A stretch of DNA of 64,000 nt from Neofusicoccum parvum (GCA_020912385.1 CP087213.1:1488001-1552000), one strand, 5' to 3'. Shown: positions 11,275-24,931, numbered from the stretch's first letter. Numbers and translations: made by a program. The notes: a model not told the origin generated them from the sequence alone.

Positions 11275-11460
11275 AAGACTATATACCGCACTATTTTCCT
11301 TTCCCGATCCTAGCCTAAATTGTTTTCACTAAAGATTACTGAATCTCACGGCTCTTCGTAAATCTCCAGTTGTTTGCTTAGTTTAACCTGAATAACCATA
11401 TCGTTATTGACAAGCATGGGTCGCCTATTGTCAACATGCTCGATCTATTCATGTTCTATT

Positions 11461-11494
11461 GGGAGGTCCCTTAATAGATTACGCCGTCGCCATC
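11461..11494 (+). repeat. decayed direct repeat, copy 2
   Basis: Partner of the copy starting at 11241, about 220 bp downstream in the same orientation, sharing the core CCCTTAATAG. Similarity fades quickly on both sides, with some matches to the left for about 20 bases. Confidence 0.5.
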
Positions 11495-12938
11495 ATCCAG
11501 TGTCACACGGGACTCTCTGCTCGGATTCGCCAGCTTCGGTGCTGAGTTTTGTTTTCCTCGTGGTTCGAGTCTAAAATAGGACAGACACGTAAAATGAAGT
11601 CAGACGAGCACAGTTGCCACGATATTGCTAGGCTATCACGAGTCTTGGCACGGTGTTTGCGCAACCGCTGCTGCGCCCCGAGGCATTCCAGATGCCGTCC
11701 GAGCGCCGCATATTGCTTCCCCGCACAGCCTCACTCAGGCGCAGTCGGTGTCCCACTGTGCCACTGTAGCCTGCTTAAGCCACCGCTTAGTGCACAGCCG
11801 CGTGTTGCTCGTGCACTGACTGTCCGTTATCAAGGCCATGGCGGCAGGCGGTAGATCATCCGCAATAGCGAATAGTGACATCAGCATACAGCATTGCTAG
11901 CTAGTCCAAGACCCAATCGCATCACACTCTATCATGTTCACCAGACGATCCAAAATGCTCCTCGAAAGGTATTAGGTATTAAGTATTTACTATGGTCGAC
12001 GTGCCGACGCGCATCCATTCAACCGTCCAACGAGCCGACCGGTCTCCCCGTCATTAAAAATTCCTCTTCCACCAGCTGGGAGGCATGCTCCTCTTCCCAA
12101 CTCAGCCCTGTTCCGAGGCCCGAATTTCCAACGAGGGCAAAACGACACCGGGGGAATCAGCTGGCAGGCTCTATATCCCCAAAACCCATTGCGTACGTTT
12201 CCCCTTCCTCTTTCTTCCCGAAACCCAACCATGATAACCAGCTGCGTCCGTCCGCGTAACCCCAAGACATCCTCGTACAAAATGATCGCGCAGACGCCCT
12301 GTGCCATGCCCTCGGTCACCGTAACGGGCACGGCGGTGCAGCGCGCGAGTGTAAAGAAGGATAAAAGAAGCGAATGAAGCTATATCTACAATGTTTTTAG
12401 AAGCGACCGGAATGGGGTATATCGCTCTCTCTGAACCAAATATATGCTGTAAACCCTCATTAAAGTAGTGATTTCCCTTCGTCGATAACGCCGCGCGAAT
12501 GTGATCGGAATCAATCCGGTGGTCTACCAGGGTGCATGAAAAAAGGCGTAAGAAAGAATGGGCGCGGTTTCCGTTTCAGCCGGCTGCGTACGTGAACGCG
12601 CGTTTGAATATGCGTGTTCGTATTCGTAACATTTGTGGCTGAGTGGCTGCAGGAATGAGGCGCGCCTGCGATTTGATCCAGTTTCATCGGGTCGCCCTCG
12701 TCGCCGGAACAGCGGGAAACGGTGGCGAGGCCGAATCGGACCGGCATCCAATCGCAGTGAAAAGAGTTGCGGTGTGACAACAAGCCGCAGCGCAAAAAAT
12801 GCAGGATAAACTCCGTCCATGCAATGGTCATTAGAGGCGTGAATGGGCTGGTGTGAGCCCGCGCGAGGATTGTCGTGATTATGGTGGGTGAGTATGCAGG
12901 CGCAACTCTCAGGCGTTGAGGATAGCCAGAAACCCTCT

Positions 12939-14375
12939 TTACCGATAATCACGTTCGTGGTCCGAAGCTGAGGCGAGAGTGTCGCCTTCCCAGCCTTCCG
13001 AATCAATGGGGCTGCGAGGTCCGTTCGACGGGCTTCTGGCACCCGAGGAGAAGGAAGAAGAGGAGCCGATGGTCCATTCGTCGCTGTCCGAAGCAGGGTG
13101 GAACTCCTCGTAGAAATGCGTCATGACGTGGCCATATTCCTGAGATTCGCCGAGCTCGGTGAAGTCATAGTCCCAACGGTACATCTTATCGGGCTGCAGG
13201 CGAGGCATGAACTTCTGCTTCGCGATGAAGAAGACAGAGCCGGCAACTGGCTTCTTGTTAGTGTTTCGGAACACGAATTCGGAAAAGGCCCAAACTTACG
13301 CAGACTGCCACCAACAAGGTCAACGGCATAGTGGTGCGACAGGTACATGGTCGACCACCACAGCCATAAGACGTACGTGGTGAATACGGGCCACATCTTG
13401 GGGAAGACATGGGTGAGGAAGAGGGCGTGGATGGTTGCCCAGCCCGAGTGCAGGGACGGGAAAGCACCAAAAACCATGGGGGAAGCGGTGAACCCAGAGG
13501 TATACAGGTCGAGACCGAGGAGCTTGTCGATGGCTGCCAGACCTGCTGGGCTGCCGGGCATGCCGTAGTTTGCGGGAGCAAGGCCGTACATGTTCTCGTA
13601 CCACGGTGGAGAACAAGGGAAGCAGAGTTGAATAATGACGCCTGTCAGGTTCATGTATCCAAACGACCGGGCGTAGATTGGCAGGGTGCCAGGCGGCCCG
13701 AAAAGGAACATGACGGCGGAGCAAACGAACGGAGAACCGAAATGGGTAATTCCGTAGGGGATCCAAGCCAGCACATCCAAGACCACGTGTTTGTGCGCCG
13801 CAAGAATATTGCTAAGGTTTGCACCGTACATGATGTTTTCCAGCGCTGGGAGCACGCGCACCCAGATTGGCGGGCGGTAGTCGCCAGATATGAATCTAGC
13901 AAAACCTTGTCAGTTTCATCTCGGCGGCCAATGGGGGCCGTATTTCGACTTACTGGCAGGAGTAGAACAGCACCAGCCAGGTGATGGCGGGCAGGAAAGG
14001 CAGGAAAAATTGTCTCGTCGCCGGCACGACCAAGGAGCCCATCAGCAGCGACGCCACAAATGTCTTGAAAATGGGCCCAGGCTCCTCGATAACGGACAGG
14101 GCAAAGATGCCGACGATGGCCAGGACGAGGTACTGAGCGTCATAGTACGACCAGTGGTGTGAGCGCAGCGAGCGCAGGGTGTCCGAAGGCGAGAAGGACG
14201 TCTCGAGCGAGGCGATGGCCGACGTGGGCGACTGTCTGCTGCGGATCTTGGACTTGGTTGCGCGCCACTTCCTGCGGACCTTGTGCGGCACGAGGATGGG
14301 CAGCGAGGGCCGCCATGCCGGCAGCATGGCCTTGCGCGGCAGGTAGTCCTGATAGGACGGCAAACGGGTCTGCAT
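12939..14375 (-). CDS. AUR1: inositol phosphorylceramide synthase catalytic subunit (AUR1)
   Basis: Three exons (complement of 12939-13246, 13300-13895, 13954-14375) encode 441 aa. AUR1 transfers phosphoinositol from phosphatidylinositol to ceramide in the Golgi and is the aureobasidin A target. Visible marks: the conserved lumenal LPALENIMYGANLSNILAAH, the lipid-phosphatase-like motifs GAFPSLHSGWA and LSHHYAVDLVGGS, and several membrane helices between them. The second intron joins GGSL to LAGSVFFIAKQKFMPR at a CCAG acceptor, the only one that keeps the frame. The C-terminus is a Ser-rich, acidic cytosolic tail (DSDEWTIGSSSSFSS), normal for mould orthologues. The start is the ATG at MQTRLPSYQDYL; the codons upstream in frame are GC-rich leader. 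Length fits filamentous-fungal AUR1. Confidence 0.93.
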
Positions 14376-17300
14376 TTCGGTGGTCGCGGCGGGCGGCGGG
14401 CGGCGAGATAAAGGTAGGCGGGCGGTGGAGGTCGGGAGCGCTCGTGCGTGCTCCTGCTGCGCGGCGGCGGTCCGGGACAGTGGGCGGGAGGGGAAGCAGC
14501 TACTGTGCGGTCGTCGGGCGCATGCGAGGGCAGGCGTGGGCGTGGAGGAGGAGAGGTGCGAGAGGGCCTGATCTGGCGCGCACAAAGATCGGGGCTCCGG
14601 TGATGTTATGAAGGAGATGGGCTGAGTAAGTGGCCCTTTTGCGTGAGGCAGCCGCGCTAGCTAGCTCCCGGTCCGCCCGGCCACGCTGCGAGAGCACCGC
14701 GAGAGATTAAAATTGCGCCCCAGCTGCACACGCGACTAACCGCCGACGCGCCCGCCCGTGCTCTGTCCCCGGCCGATTGCTGCGAACCGGCCCACCGCGC
14801 GCGACGGGGACGGTGTTTCTGCTGCGCTTCCCGCCAGCCGCCTGCTGCAGGGCGTGGAGCAGCGCACGCCGGCCCTCAGCGCCCGGCAGCACCCTGAGAT
14901 GCGGATGACGCTTACATGATCCAAGGTACGCCTGCGGCACGCTGCTGTGAGATGAGGTCAGCGCTAGCCTGGGCAGCCAGCGCGCTCCCACGCACCCAAA
15001 GGTCCCGACGCCGTTAGACCGACAGCTGTCGCGCTGATTGCCGCAGGGAACAGCGTGCAGAAGCTTGCCGGCCAGCCAATGTGTCGTACTCGCACAACCC
15101 TGCCCAACCAGTGCTCTCGCGCCCTCATCTCGCGCCTCAATCTCGTCTTCGTTCTCGCCGCCAAGCGGCCAACAGTGGCTTTTTTTGCTTTCCTGATCGG
15201 ATGCGATGCGAGCCATGCGGGCCCACGCGACCCGCCACGCTGCCTGCCAGCCTGCGCTCGGCAGCCCGCGGGAACCAAGCCCACACCATCCGTGCAACAG
15301 CGCCCGCAGCTGCCGTGCATGGCGAAAAAAAAGAATCCAGCCTTCGGACGCCGAAACACCGGGCTCGTCCGAGGGCGCCGGCCCTGGGCCTGGGAGCCGC
15401 GGCCGACGCGTTGGAATATGCGAGGCCGGCCGCTGCGGAACCCGTTTCGCAGGCTCTGGTCACAGCCTCCGCGGCCAATGGGCACGCGTCCTGGCGTGTT
15501 TAAGCGCCGTTCTGCAGTCTCGCAGCACGCTCGGCTCTGGCAAGGCGCTCTCGCGCAACCCGCGAACCCGCCGCCGCGAAGCGCCCCCAAAAGGCTTCGC
15601 GCGTCAATCGCTCTCGCTTGGCGCTCTGCACAGCGCGCCCTTTCCCTGCGCTCCCGCAGCGCCCCGGCCGACTTTCCCGTGCATCGTGAATTCTGCCTCG
15701 ACCGCGCCGGGCTCTGCGGATGCTGCGCGCTTCCGGAGCCGAGCGCGCTCACCAATCTCCCGCTCTTCCACGCTCCGCTGATCGCTCTTTCATGCATCGC
15801 GAGCCGCAGCTGCTGGAGGCGGAGTTAACGGCGGTGTCGCGGTCTGTTGGCCAGCAGCTGCAGCCCCAGCGTCCCTTGCGCCCTGCGCCCTGCACCGCCG
15901 CAGCTGCAGCTGTTGGTTGCGCAGCCCGCCGTCACCGTCACCGTCACCGTCTCCCCGCCGCTGGCTGGAGCTGCTGCCGTGTCGCGGCCCCCTTGCCCTC
16001 GCCTGCTGGTTGGCCCTGCTGCGCTTCCCGCGTCTGATAGATGGCGCAGCTGCGTGCATCACCAGGCGTTTCATCCAGATGGTTGGATGGCTGCTAGAGG
16101 AAGTGAAGGCTCGAGGCGCGGCCGCCACAAACCAAAACCCGCCTCCCCCATCCGCCAATCCCTCTTCCGTGCCTCAGGCGTCTTCAGGCCAAACCAGCGA
16201 TCCGCGCATTGATTGACAAGCTGTAAATCGGCGGTTTGCTGGCCAAGAACGAACGTTCATCGTGTGATCCACTCCACACCGGCCTTGCTAACCAACAACA
16301 GCTGCAAAAGCGACGAGCGGGTCACCCGCCAACAAATGCAGCCGCCCACCAACAAGCCGCCGGCCCCCAGCAGCAAAAATAAAAATCTGATGATTGTTGT
16401 CCACATCTCGCACACCGCTCAGACACCCGCTCGCACAACTCCCTGACCCAGCTGTCCGAAACTTCCCAACCCATTCCCGCAGCAGCAACGAAACTCTCCA
16501 GCCACTCGGGAAGCAGCCCACTGGACAACCGCCCGCACCCCCCGATCTCCGCGTCGGCAGCCATGTACCGCCGGGTCTGTGGGTGTGCGAGCGTCCGGGG
16601 CATGTGCGTTGCGTGAGCGTTGCGTGGGAAGGGGCCGTGTTTGGGACCCTGACACGGCGGGCCAAGGGGGGTTTTGGGAACCATCACCCGCCGATCCTCA
16701 CACACCTTGCATCCGTAGCCGCGGGTTTTTCGGCCTGTCTTTCTTTCCTGTGGGCCGCGACCGTTCTTTCTTTCCCAACCCCAAGTCAAGCAAACCCCGG
16801 GGCTGGGGACCAACTGACTCTTGGGCTCAGGGAACAAACTCAAAAATGGGGGGTCGCTCGTGGCAAGGCAGCTCTCCTCCCTTCATCTAGACATTGAGAT
16901 TGCTGAAGCTTGATCTCTCGTCATCTCACTGTAATTTTTGACTGTCTCATTACCGGTCGGGTGAGTTATATTCCTACCGTGAGTAATGGGGGCCAGCAGA
17001 GCCGCAAAACAACGCAGAAAGAAGGGAGGAGCTTTGGCACTTCCCGCGGCACGAAAGCACGGATGATGGGTGATGACGATTGGAGAGAGACAGAGCTGGA
17101 AGCTTTGGGCGCCTTCTCTACCCAAGCTGCCGCGCAGGCGGAGGCAAGAGGCCCGAGTAATTTGGCCGGCCGTGCCCTCCTTTCCATTCCCTCCGGCAAG
17201 GGCTTTCCCCGGCGATTCACATCATCTCCACTCGCCTCCTCAGGAGTGGGTGGGATTTGTGGCCGGTTGGTGCGTGTTGCCGCGTGTGCTGTACTGGAAA

Positions 17301-18237
17301 AGGCAGACGGGTGGTAGATAGGGGTGTAGTAGGCCCGCAGCCTTTGTCGGATCAGGTAACCACGGGGAATTTCGTTTGGAGCGAATTGAATGAAAAGTTC
17401 TCATTGATCGGAGGGGAAGAGGCCGTTCCGACAGCCGCATACAATATATGGACATGACGAGTCGCCCTTCATTTTGATGGTGATGCGTCTTTTTCCGCCT
17501 TCTTTCATTGTTGATCCTATAACACTTCCGCTATTGCCCACACGCCCGTCCGCACTGTCTAGGGAGACGACCATCCTCAATCAATCAGCGCACTCAACGT
17601 TTCGTAAGCAGGAACAGACCACAATCGCTCTGCGCACGATACGAAGAGCAGCAGAGCCGTGCGCGAAAAACGCAATGGCATTGTGGCAACATCCGCACTG
17701 CAAGCGCAAGCGCAAACCACTGGTGCGTTTTCGTTTTCGTATCTCAGAGACGTTGCTTTGATACTATCTCTCATTTCACTATATCGCTCCCCCTACCACT
17801 TCCTCCAGAGAACCTCGCTTTGACCAGCTCAACTACCACGAAGCTGTAACGACAGTAAGGATGTAAAAGGTATCTCCGCCGCTCAAATAACATCGACCCC
17901 AAGTCAAGAAGAGAACGTCCAACCAAAGTCCCACCAATCCACCAATACAAAGGAGAGAACAAAAGAAAAGAAAACAAAAGCGCAAATTGTCGAAGCCAAT
18001 CTCTATACTTGCAGCCGTCAGAAAACCTCCAGCTCCGAACAAGATTTCCCAAAAGCAGAGAGTATCCCCCGTCAACGCCGTTTCCGCTTGAACAAAGTCG
18101 CTGCCTCAAATCGCTTTCTTACACGTTCGACTGAAAAGAAGCTTCGTTGCCATTCGTCACGTCGTCATTACCCCCTGCCGGGCTTTCACGGAACGGTACG
18201 ACCACTTATGTACCAGCAATGACGGTCCGACGCCGAC
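14376..18237. other. long gene-free region
   Basis: About 3.9 kb between the AUR1 start and the Ace2-like stop. The left 1.8 kb is very GC-rich and has long overlapping open frames on both strands (for example 15055-15828 plus and 14964-15797 minus), but their translations are Arg/Ala/Pro/Cys-rich without any recognisable domain. The right part (about 17770-18237) is CT/AG-rich and fits the 3' UTR of the transcription-factor gene. Within it is a short GTCACC repeat at 15931-15951. An unusual gene, long leader or noncoding RNA cannot be excluded. Confidence 0.4.
15931..15951 (+). repeat. GTCACC hexanucleotide repeat
   Basis: Three and a half copies of GTCACC in the GC-rich gene-free region. 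Short and of no clear function. Confidence 0.7.
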
Positions 18238-20279
18238 TTAATTTATGCTGTCAAGAAAGTCAAAGTCGTCCTGATTCGAGCCCGAGGTGTTGATCATGAG
18301 TTCGTTGCCAAACGGATCATTACCAAAGGGGTTCCACATGGCAGACAGGCTGTTTGTGGAATCGAAAGTGCTTGCTGGGAGACTGGTGAAGTCTTCGAAG
18401 TCCAAATCCGATTTGTCCAGGCCGGCCTTGCCCAGGATGGGTGACGAAGGGGGTGTGCTGTACGCAGCTGAAACTGTGCGACCAGACATTGAACGTTGCT
18501 TCTGGCTGGGCGACCTGTTCTTCTTCCCCTTGGGAACACGCAGAACGTTGACATCGGCAGGTACAGGTGAAGGCGACTGCGGAGGGGTCGCGACGCCTTC
18601 GAACGCCGGCGAGGTGAGGCGGAAGAATGTGTCTTCCGCATCAATGTTGTCATCCTCGTCGTGCTCTGGCTCCTGAGCCTCCTGCAGAGGGCTGGGCGAG
18701 CTGTTCGAGAAACTACTGGATCATTAGCGATCGTACTCACACAGAAACTGACAGCAGTGACTGACCTGAAGGATGATGACTGAGCGTCTGACGTCTGCAG
18801 AGACTGCAGGTTGGTGAACTGAGACGAGTCATACTCGTTGATGTTTGCAACTGGAGAGTATCCAGAAGAGCCAGGAGAAGGTCCTGAGGACGATGATGAA
18901 TCGTACGACGACACTTGGGCCTGACGAGTCTTGTTGGCTTTGTCGAGGCGATCAGCCATCTCGGGACGGTTTTTCCGCGGGCGACCACGGCGGGCTGACT
19001 TCTTGACTGCACCCGGGAAGGCACCATCGCACATGCCACGCTGACGATGGCGAGTAAGGGCATCCTGACGTGCGAAGCCAGCTCCGCAAGGGCACTTGTA
19101 AGGCTTGTCGCCGGTGTGGATCTTCGCATGGCGCTTCAGGTCATGCTGGCGTACGAAGCACTTGCCGCAGCCGTTGCACTTGAACTGGCGATCGCCGAGA
19201 TGAGTCTGGACATGCGACCGGATGTTCTCGCGACGACCAAACGTCTTGCCACACTCGGGGAACAGACAAGTCCAACGGTGGTTTGTGGGGTCTTGCTCGC
19301 TGATGTAGGCTTGCACCTCCTCAGCTGAGATGCCGGTCTCCTCAATCGTAGCGTCAAGGTTGAGGTCCGCGATGGACATGGCACGCGGAGAAAGAGGAGC
19401 CCTAGTTGGCGAGGACGAGAGGTAGCCGTCCATGTCGGTCGAGCTTCGCGACATGGGAAGAAGCGAAGGACGGCGCGACAAGGACAGGTGAGGCGCGGGA
19501 GCGAGGTGTCCCTGGTGTTGGAACGACGCGATCGACCTCGCCCGAGGTGAAGTCGACGGCGAGCAGCCCGGCGAGATGGCGTCGGACGAGTAGAACGACG
19601 AGTCGTAGCCGTTGTCGCTCTCAGGTTGGTTGCTGAAGCCGAAGCTAAAGCCCTGGTCCTCTGGAGGAGGCTCCAGGTTGATCTCACATGCGTCGCTGAA
19701 GCTCGACGGCATCGGTGCGAGATCGAGGTGGTCTATCGTCGGCGCCATTGGCGAGTTGTGTTGCGGCGATGGGACGGGGCTAGGCACGATGCTGACCTTG
19801 ACCTGCGCGTGTGCCCCGTAGACGGCCTTGATGTGGTTCTCAAGCTCCTGGAGCTGTTGTACCGACGGGTGAAGAGGATGAGAAGAGGGTTGAGGTTGAG
19901 TGTGTTGAGGAGGGAACTGAGTCTGAAGAGGAGGAAGGTCCGCAAATTGCTGGAAATGAGGGCCCGGCTGAGCCATGCTTTGCTGCTGCGCTACTTGCAC
20001 TGTATGCTGTGGTAGGTCTTGTCCTGTGTTAGTGATACTTACCTGACTATCGCCCTGCGAAGGCTGTTGGTTGTCGTTAGTGCTCATGCGGCCCGGGAAT
20101 GGGGACAGAAGCTGAGGCCGCTGGTCCAGGCTCATTCCCCTACGGTGAGCGTGTTGCCGTTGAATGGTCGCAGGTAGAGGTCGCACTTTGGGCGCCTCGA
20201 AAATAGTCGGTGTCGAGTTCTGGCGGCGGTGCATCTGGCGCCGCTGCTGGATACTCGAGTTCGACGGGGTGGACAGCAT
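18238..20279 (-). CDS. Ace2/Swi5-like C2H2 zinc-finger transcription factor
   Basis: Exons at complement of 18238-18715, 18766-19985 and 20043-20279 give 644 aa. About residues 315-395 hold three fingers in the Ace2/Swi5 pattern: CLFPECGKTFGRRENIRSHV, then CNGCGKCFVRQHDLKRHAKI, then the atypical third finger with close cysteines (CPCGAGFARQDALTRHRQRG) ending in Cys. GRPRKNRPEMADRL follows as a basic tract. The rest is disordered, Gln/Ser/Pro-rich. Ace2-type factors drive septation and separation genes in yeasts and conidiation and pigment genes in moulds. The conserved N-terminus MLSTPSNSSIQQRRQ fixes the start; the longer frame upstream has no ATG. The 57-nt intron at 19986-20042 is in frame without stops, so an unspliced form would add 19 residues. 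The C-terminal exon is acidic (DFEDF, DDFDFLD), a plausible activation region. Confidence 0.85.
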
Positions 20280-21672
<1,393 letters not shown>

Positions 21673-22115
21673 AGGTCTCGGTCGCCTCGCGCGTGCTGAA
21701 AAAGGGTTGATATCACGGTCTGACGATATCTGCTGGAACCTGGAATTGTAGCTCCGCTATCTTACAAAAGAAAATGAATGCAAGATGAGCTACAGTTGAT
21801 GTCCCCACCTGATGCATGTGAAGTTTGCCTATTTAAACTCGGTTTCACATCTACCTGCCGCTGCCCTATTGAAAAATCATTGGATAAAACCTTGCATGTC
21901 CGAATGGATTCCCTTCATTCCAGTCTTCTTCCCTTCCGTGGATAACCCGGACAGCAAGAGATCATAATGGTGTTATCATAAGAGTGCTATATTGTTTCCC
22001 GAGTAACCCGTCTCAAGTGGTATCCATTCCAACCGCGAGCAGCGGTGCCCAAAGTCCCGACAAAAAGAAGGGAACACTCCCGAACTCCGCTTCATGCAAA
22101 CTCTCAAGTATCTGC
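21673..22115. other. convergent 3' intergenic region
   Basis: 443 bases between the convergent ubiquitin-eS31 and Mis14 genes, AT-richer than the coding flanks, fitting two 3' UTRs. Nothing else was recognised. Confidence 0.5.
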
Positions 22116-22824
22116 TTATGACTTTCCCTCGTGCAAATGGTCCGCCACTTTCGCTGCCCTGTCCAACCGCGCCGCCGTTTCCGTCAGCCCGTCCTTGAGC
22201 TCGACGAGATTTTGCGTGCCCTTCTCCCACATCTGCTGCACGTCGTCCCACCTGCGCATCTCGCCGGTGTCTAGCTTCGTCTCCTCTCCCGCGCTGCGCA
22301 CAGCCGCCTCCTCTCTGTCTCGGGCGCGGCGCTCCATCTCTTCTGACTCCTGCATGAAAGATGTCTCGTATGCTGCAGCCGCCTTCTTCGGTGCGTCGCG
22401 GCGAAGGTCCGCTACCTTCTCGGTGAGAGTCTCCTTCTGCGCTTCGAATTGGCGGATCTTGTCGACGAGGCGGGAGTCAATGGGTTCGAAGTCTGCAATC
22501 CAGTCGTTAGAGCGAAGGTGATTTCCAGGGCATTTGAAAAGCCTTTCCCGTACCTTCCGTAACCTCCTCCTCAACCTCACCCGCCGCCGCCGCCTCGATG
22601 CCGTTGACGCTGATGCCGTGCCGCGCGCCCGCGAACACGTTCCTGATGTACTCGTCGACCAGCTCCTCGACGCGGCGCCGCAGCACGTCCTCGCCGCCCT
22701 CGGGCGCCGCCGATGGCGGCAGGTGCAGGTCGATCTTCGCGCGCGCGGCCCGCTTGGCGCTGGCTATCAGGTACGTCATGTCCGCCGCCGACTGCAGCTC
22801 GACGCGGCGGTGTGTCGAGTCCAT
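22116..22824 (-). CDS. Mis14/Nsl1 family kinetochore (Mis12 complex) subunit
   Basis: Two exons (complement of 22116-22492 and 22554-22824) encode 215 aa. The N-terminal HRRVELQSAADMTYLIASAK and KIDLHLPPSAAPEGGEDVLR, followed by RRRVEELVDEYI, is the Mis14/Nsl1 signature, and the remainder is highly charged coiled-coil helix (EPIDSRLVDKIRQFEAQKET and beyond). Mis14 is one of four subunits of the Mis12/MIND complex that joins centromeric chromatin to the Ndc80 microtubule-binding complex. The single intron splits an Asp codon (g|ac) with a CTAAC branch. The ATG at MDSTHRRVELQ is the only sensible start. Size fits fungal Mis14. Confidence 0.88.
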
Positions 22825-24163
22825 CGTGTCGTGTGTTGTGATGACGTATTCCGCCCCGTGTCCTCCGAAGATCGTGTGTTTCTCCTCCCTCCTGGCGCTT
22901 GTTTACCGCGCGTCGCCTCCTGCTGCCCAATTGATCCTTCTGCCGCCCGCTGCTCGCTGAACGTGCCAATCCTTCCCTTCCGTATCCAAACGCGAGGTAT
23001 CAGCCGTCCTGTGCGTGCGTCCCTCGTGCGATCGTGTGTGCAAGACGCGTCCAGGGGGGTTGGTCCAATGGCGGAAAACTTTCGGAACGTTGCTGTGTCG
23101 TGCGCAAGATCGATAGGCCAGCCGCTTTGTTTACACACTGCCAAAGAGGGAAACTCGAATGACACGGTAGACCGGGCAGACCGGTACGGGGGTGAGCAGT
23201 AGCAAGTGGCGCGCGGCTGGGGCCGGGTCGGAGCGGAGCGATGTGGATGTAGGGAGAAGGGCAGTGGGCGTGCGCGTGGTCTGCAATTGGACGGGAGAAT
23301 GTGGACCTTAAAGCGGGGGTTGCGTGGCCGGGAGAAGTTTATTCAGGTGACATTCGGGGACGGGAGCGTGGCCACGCAGGACTCGTGTGCAGCAGCGGGG
23401 TTTCGTCGTGTAGGGCTGAAGGGAAAGAGGGCGCATGCGCGTGTTGTTGGTTGTTGTGGGTTTGGGAAGATGCGCCGGGGAAGCGGAATGCGAAGTCCGC
23501 GTGCCCGTGTTCGGTCCCGCTCGGGCGCCGATTAGGAGCCGATTAGGGCACTGCCGATAAGGATAAGGGCTGGACCACCACCCCCAGTCTCCAACGTGTC
23601 ACACCTCGCCGGCGAGCTGGCTTGCAGCCCGACAGCTGCGGGCTCATGCCGCACGCCGTTTCAGCCCGTTCCAGACCCGTCTTTCTGGGCAATTTGCAAA
23701 ATTTGTGTGGATTGCTGCTGAGAAAAAGAAAAGACTATCTACCTTGCACAACAATGCGAGCGGAGATATCGGCGCCAGTACTTTATCAATCCGTCCCGTC
23801 TCTCTCCCCCGACAAACGCCCTTTATAGCCAACGCCTGTGGAAGGAAGACCCAAAAGATGCCCATCGCAGTGTGACTCCGTCCGCAAATCAGATAGAGAA
23901 GGAGGCAGTTTCAAATGGGGCTGCTAGCTCTGCAGCTCGGAATCCGGCCCGAGTTCCTTGCATGCACTGCCTGTTGCATGCAAGCAGCCATCCGACCCGC
24001 CGCCTGCCAATCGCCTGCCGATCGCCTTTCCTGCGCCCTGTTCCCGTCCCAAAGAAGAAGAATGAATGTTGCGCCGTTGCTCCCATGCGTGCTTCGTGTT
24101 TGTTTACAGTAGGAAGGGAAGAAGTTGTTCAGTAATATAGATGGTGGAGGTTGGCCTGTGGGT
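22825..24163. other. intergenic upstream of Mis14
   Basis: About 1.3 kb between the Mis14 start and the stop of the small unassigned gene, both on the minus strand. Short unrelated open frames only. Probably the Mis14 promoter plus a 3' UTR. Confidence 0.45.
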
Positions 24164-24931
24164 TTATGACGAGGCAGCAGACGGAAACATGGAAGCCACC
24201 TCCTCGTCGGTGAGGATGATATCCTGGACGGGATCCTGGCGGCGCTCGAGCTCCGAGGATTCGTAGTCGGCGTACGAAGGGAGGAAGATATCTACGCGGC
24301 CCCACAGTTAGCCAGGCACCAGCAACAACTAGGGCGAGGCTGAAGTGCAGCACCAGCAGCGGAGTTGCAGGCTTTGAAGAGCCGAACGTCGGAATCTCAC
24401 GCACCTTGATTCCAGTCGAAGCCTTGCGACGCCTTGACGCAGGTAATCTGGTTCATGGGCCGGCGGGTTAGCGTGTCTCGAGTTCCCGAAGCACGAATGC
24501 AAGGAGCCCCAGGAGGGCATGCGTGCGCAAGTGCTTACCAGCCGCGGGGCATCAGGGTGCCCAACATTGATGACTGTGTGCTCGGACCTGGAAATCGAGG
24601 TGCCTGCCGGCCTGGTAAGCCAGCTGTGCTTCTTTGTCCCCGCTACTGCATGCCTCCCCCGAGGTGTGAAATGTGTGGCGGCGTGCAGCAACGCGGGATT
24701 TCAATGCTTGCGCTGTGGCGTGGTGGGGGCAGGCTGCGTCTACTCACTCAGCAGGCTTGGCCGACGATCGGGGCGGAAGTGGTGGTGGTGTGAGGGCGCC
24801 GACGAGGGCGAGGCGGTAGGCGAGCGGGCCGAGGCCGACGACGAGAGCGACGAGCTGCTGTCTGGACTGCAGGCATTGTCGGCCTGGCCGCTGGTCTTCT
24901 TACGCTTCGGGATGGCGATCGAGGACGACAT
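24164..24931 (-). CDS. small conserved-looking fungal protein, function unknown
   Basis: Four short exons (complement of 24164-24291, 24405-24447, 24539-24603, 24748-24931) splice to 139 aa. The N-terminal half is basic then Ser/Ala-rich and disordered (MSSSIAIPKRKKTSG), with a four-His run; the C-terminal half looks ordered and constrained: SEHTVINVGHPDAPRLITCV, KASQGFDWNQDIFLPSYADY, ERRQDPVQDIILTDEEVASM. Codons are split at three of the four exon joins and the frame is kept throughout, which random sequence rarely does. I associate this C-terminal pattern with uncharacterised ascomycete proteins but cannot name a function. No signal peptide or membrane helix. An upstream in-frame extension to 24991 begins with GTG, not ATG, so the start at 24931 is preferred. 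Confidence 0.75.

Larger units (their letters stand above)
10468..12938. other. gene-poor region, partly AT-rich and RIP-like
   Basis: About 2.5 kb with no supported gene. From roughly 10830 to 11530 the sequence is visibly AT-rich, full of TA steps (ctatatatat, ttaatag) and stop codons in all frames, unlike the GC-rich flanks; this is the look of a repeat decayed by repeat-induced point mutation. The right part (about 12380-12938) is probably the AUR1 3' UTR. Confidence 0.55.

Noticed and set aside
11540..11600. tRNA-like B-box (GGTTCGAGTC)
   Set aside because: No matching A-box and no cloverleaf could be drawn around it.
14964..15828. Overlapping ~260-280 codon open frames on both strands
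   Set aside because: Composition is Arg/Ala/Pro/Cys-rich, there is no family similarity, and frames are open on both strands at once, as expected for GC-rich noncoding DNA.
23206..23546. Plus-strand frames upstream of Mis14
   Set aside because: Gly/Arg-rich low-complexity translations in two frames at once, no start context or family.
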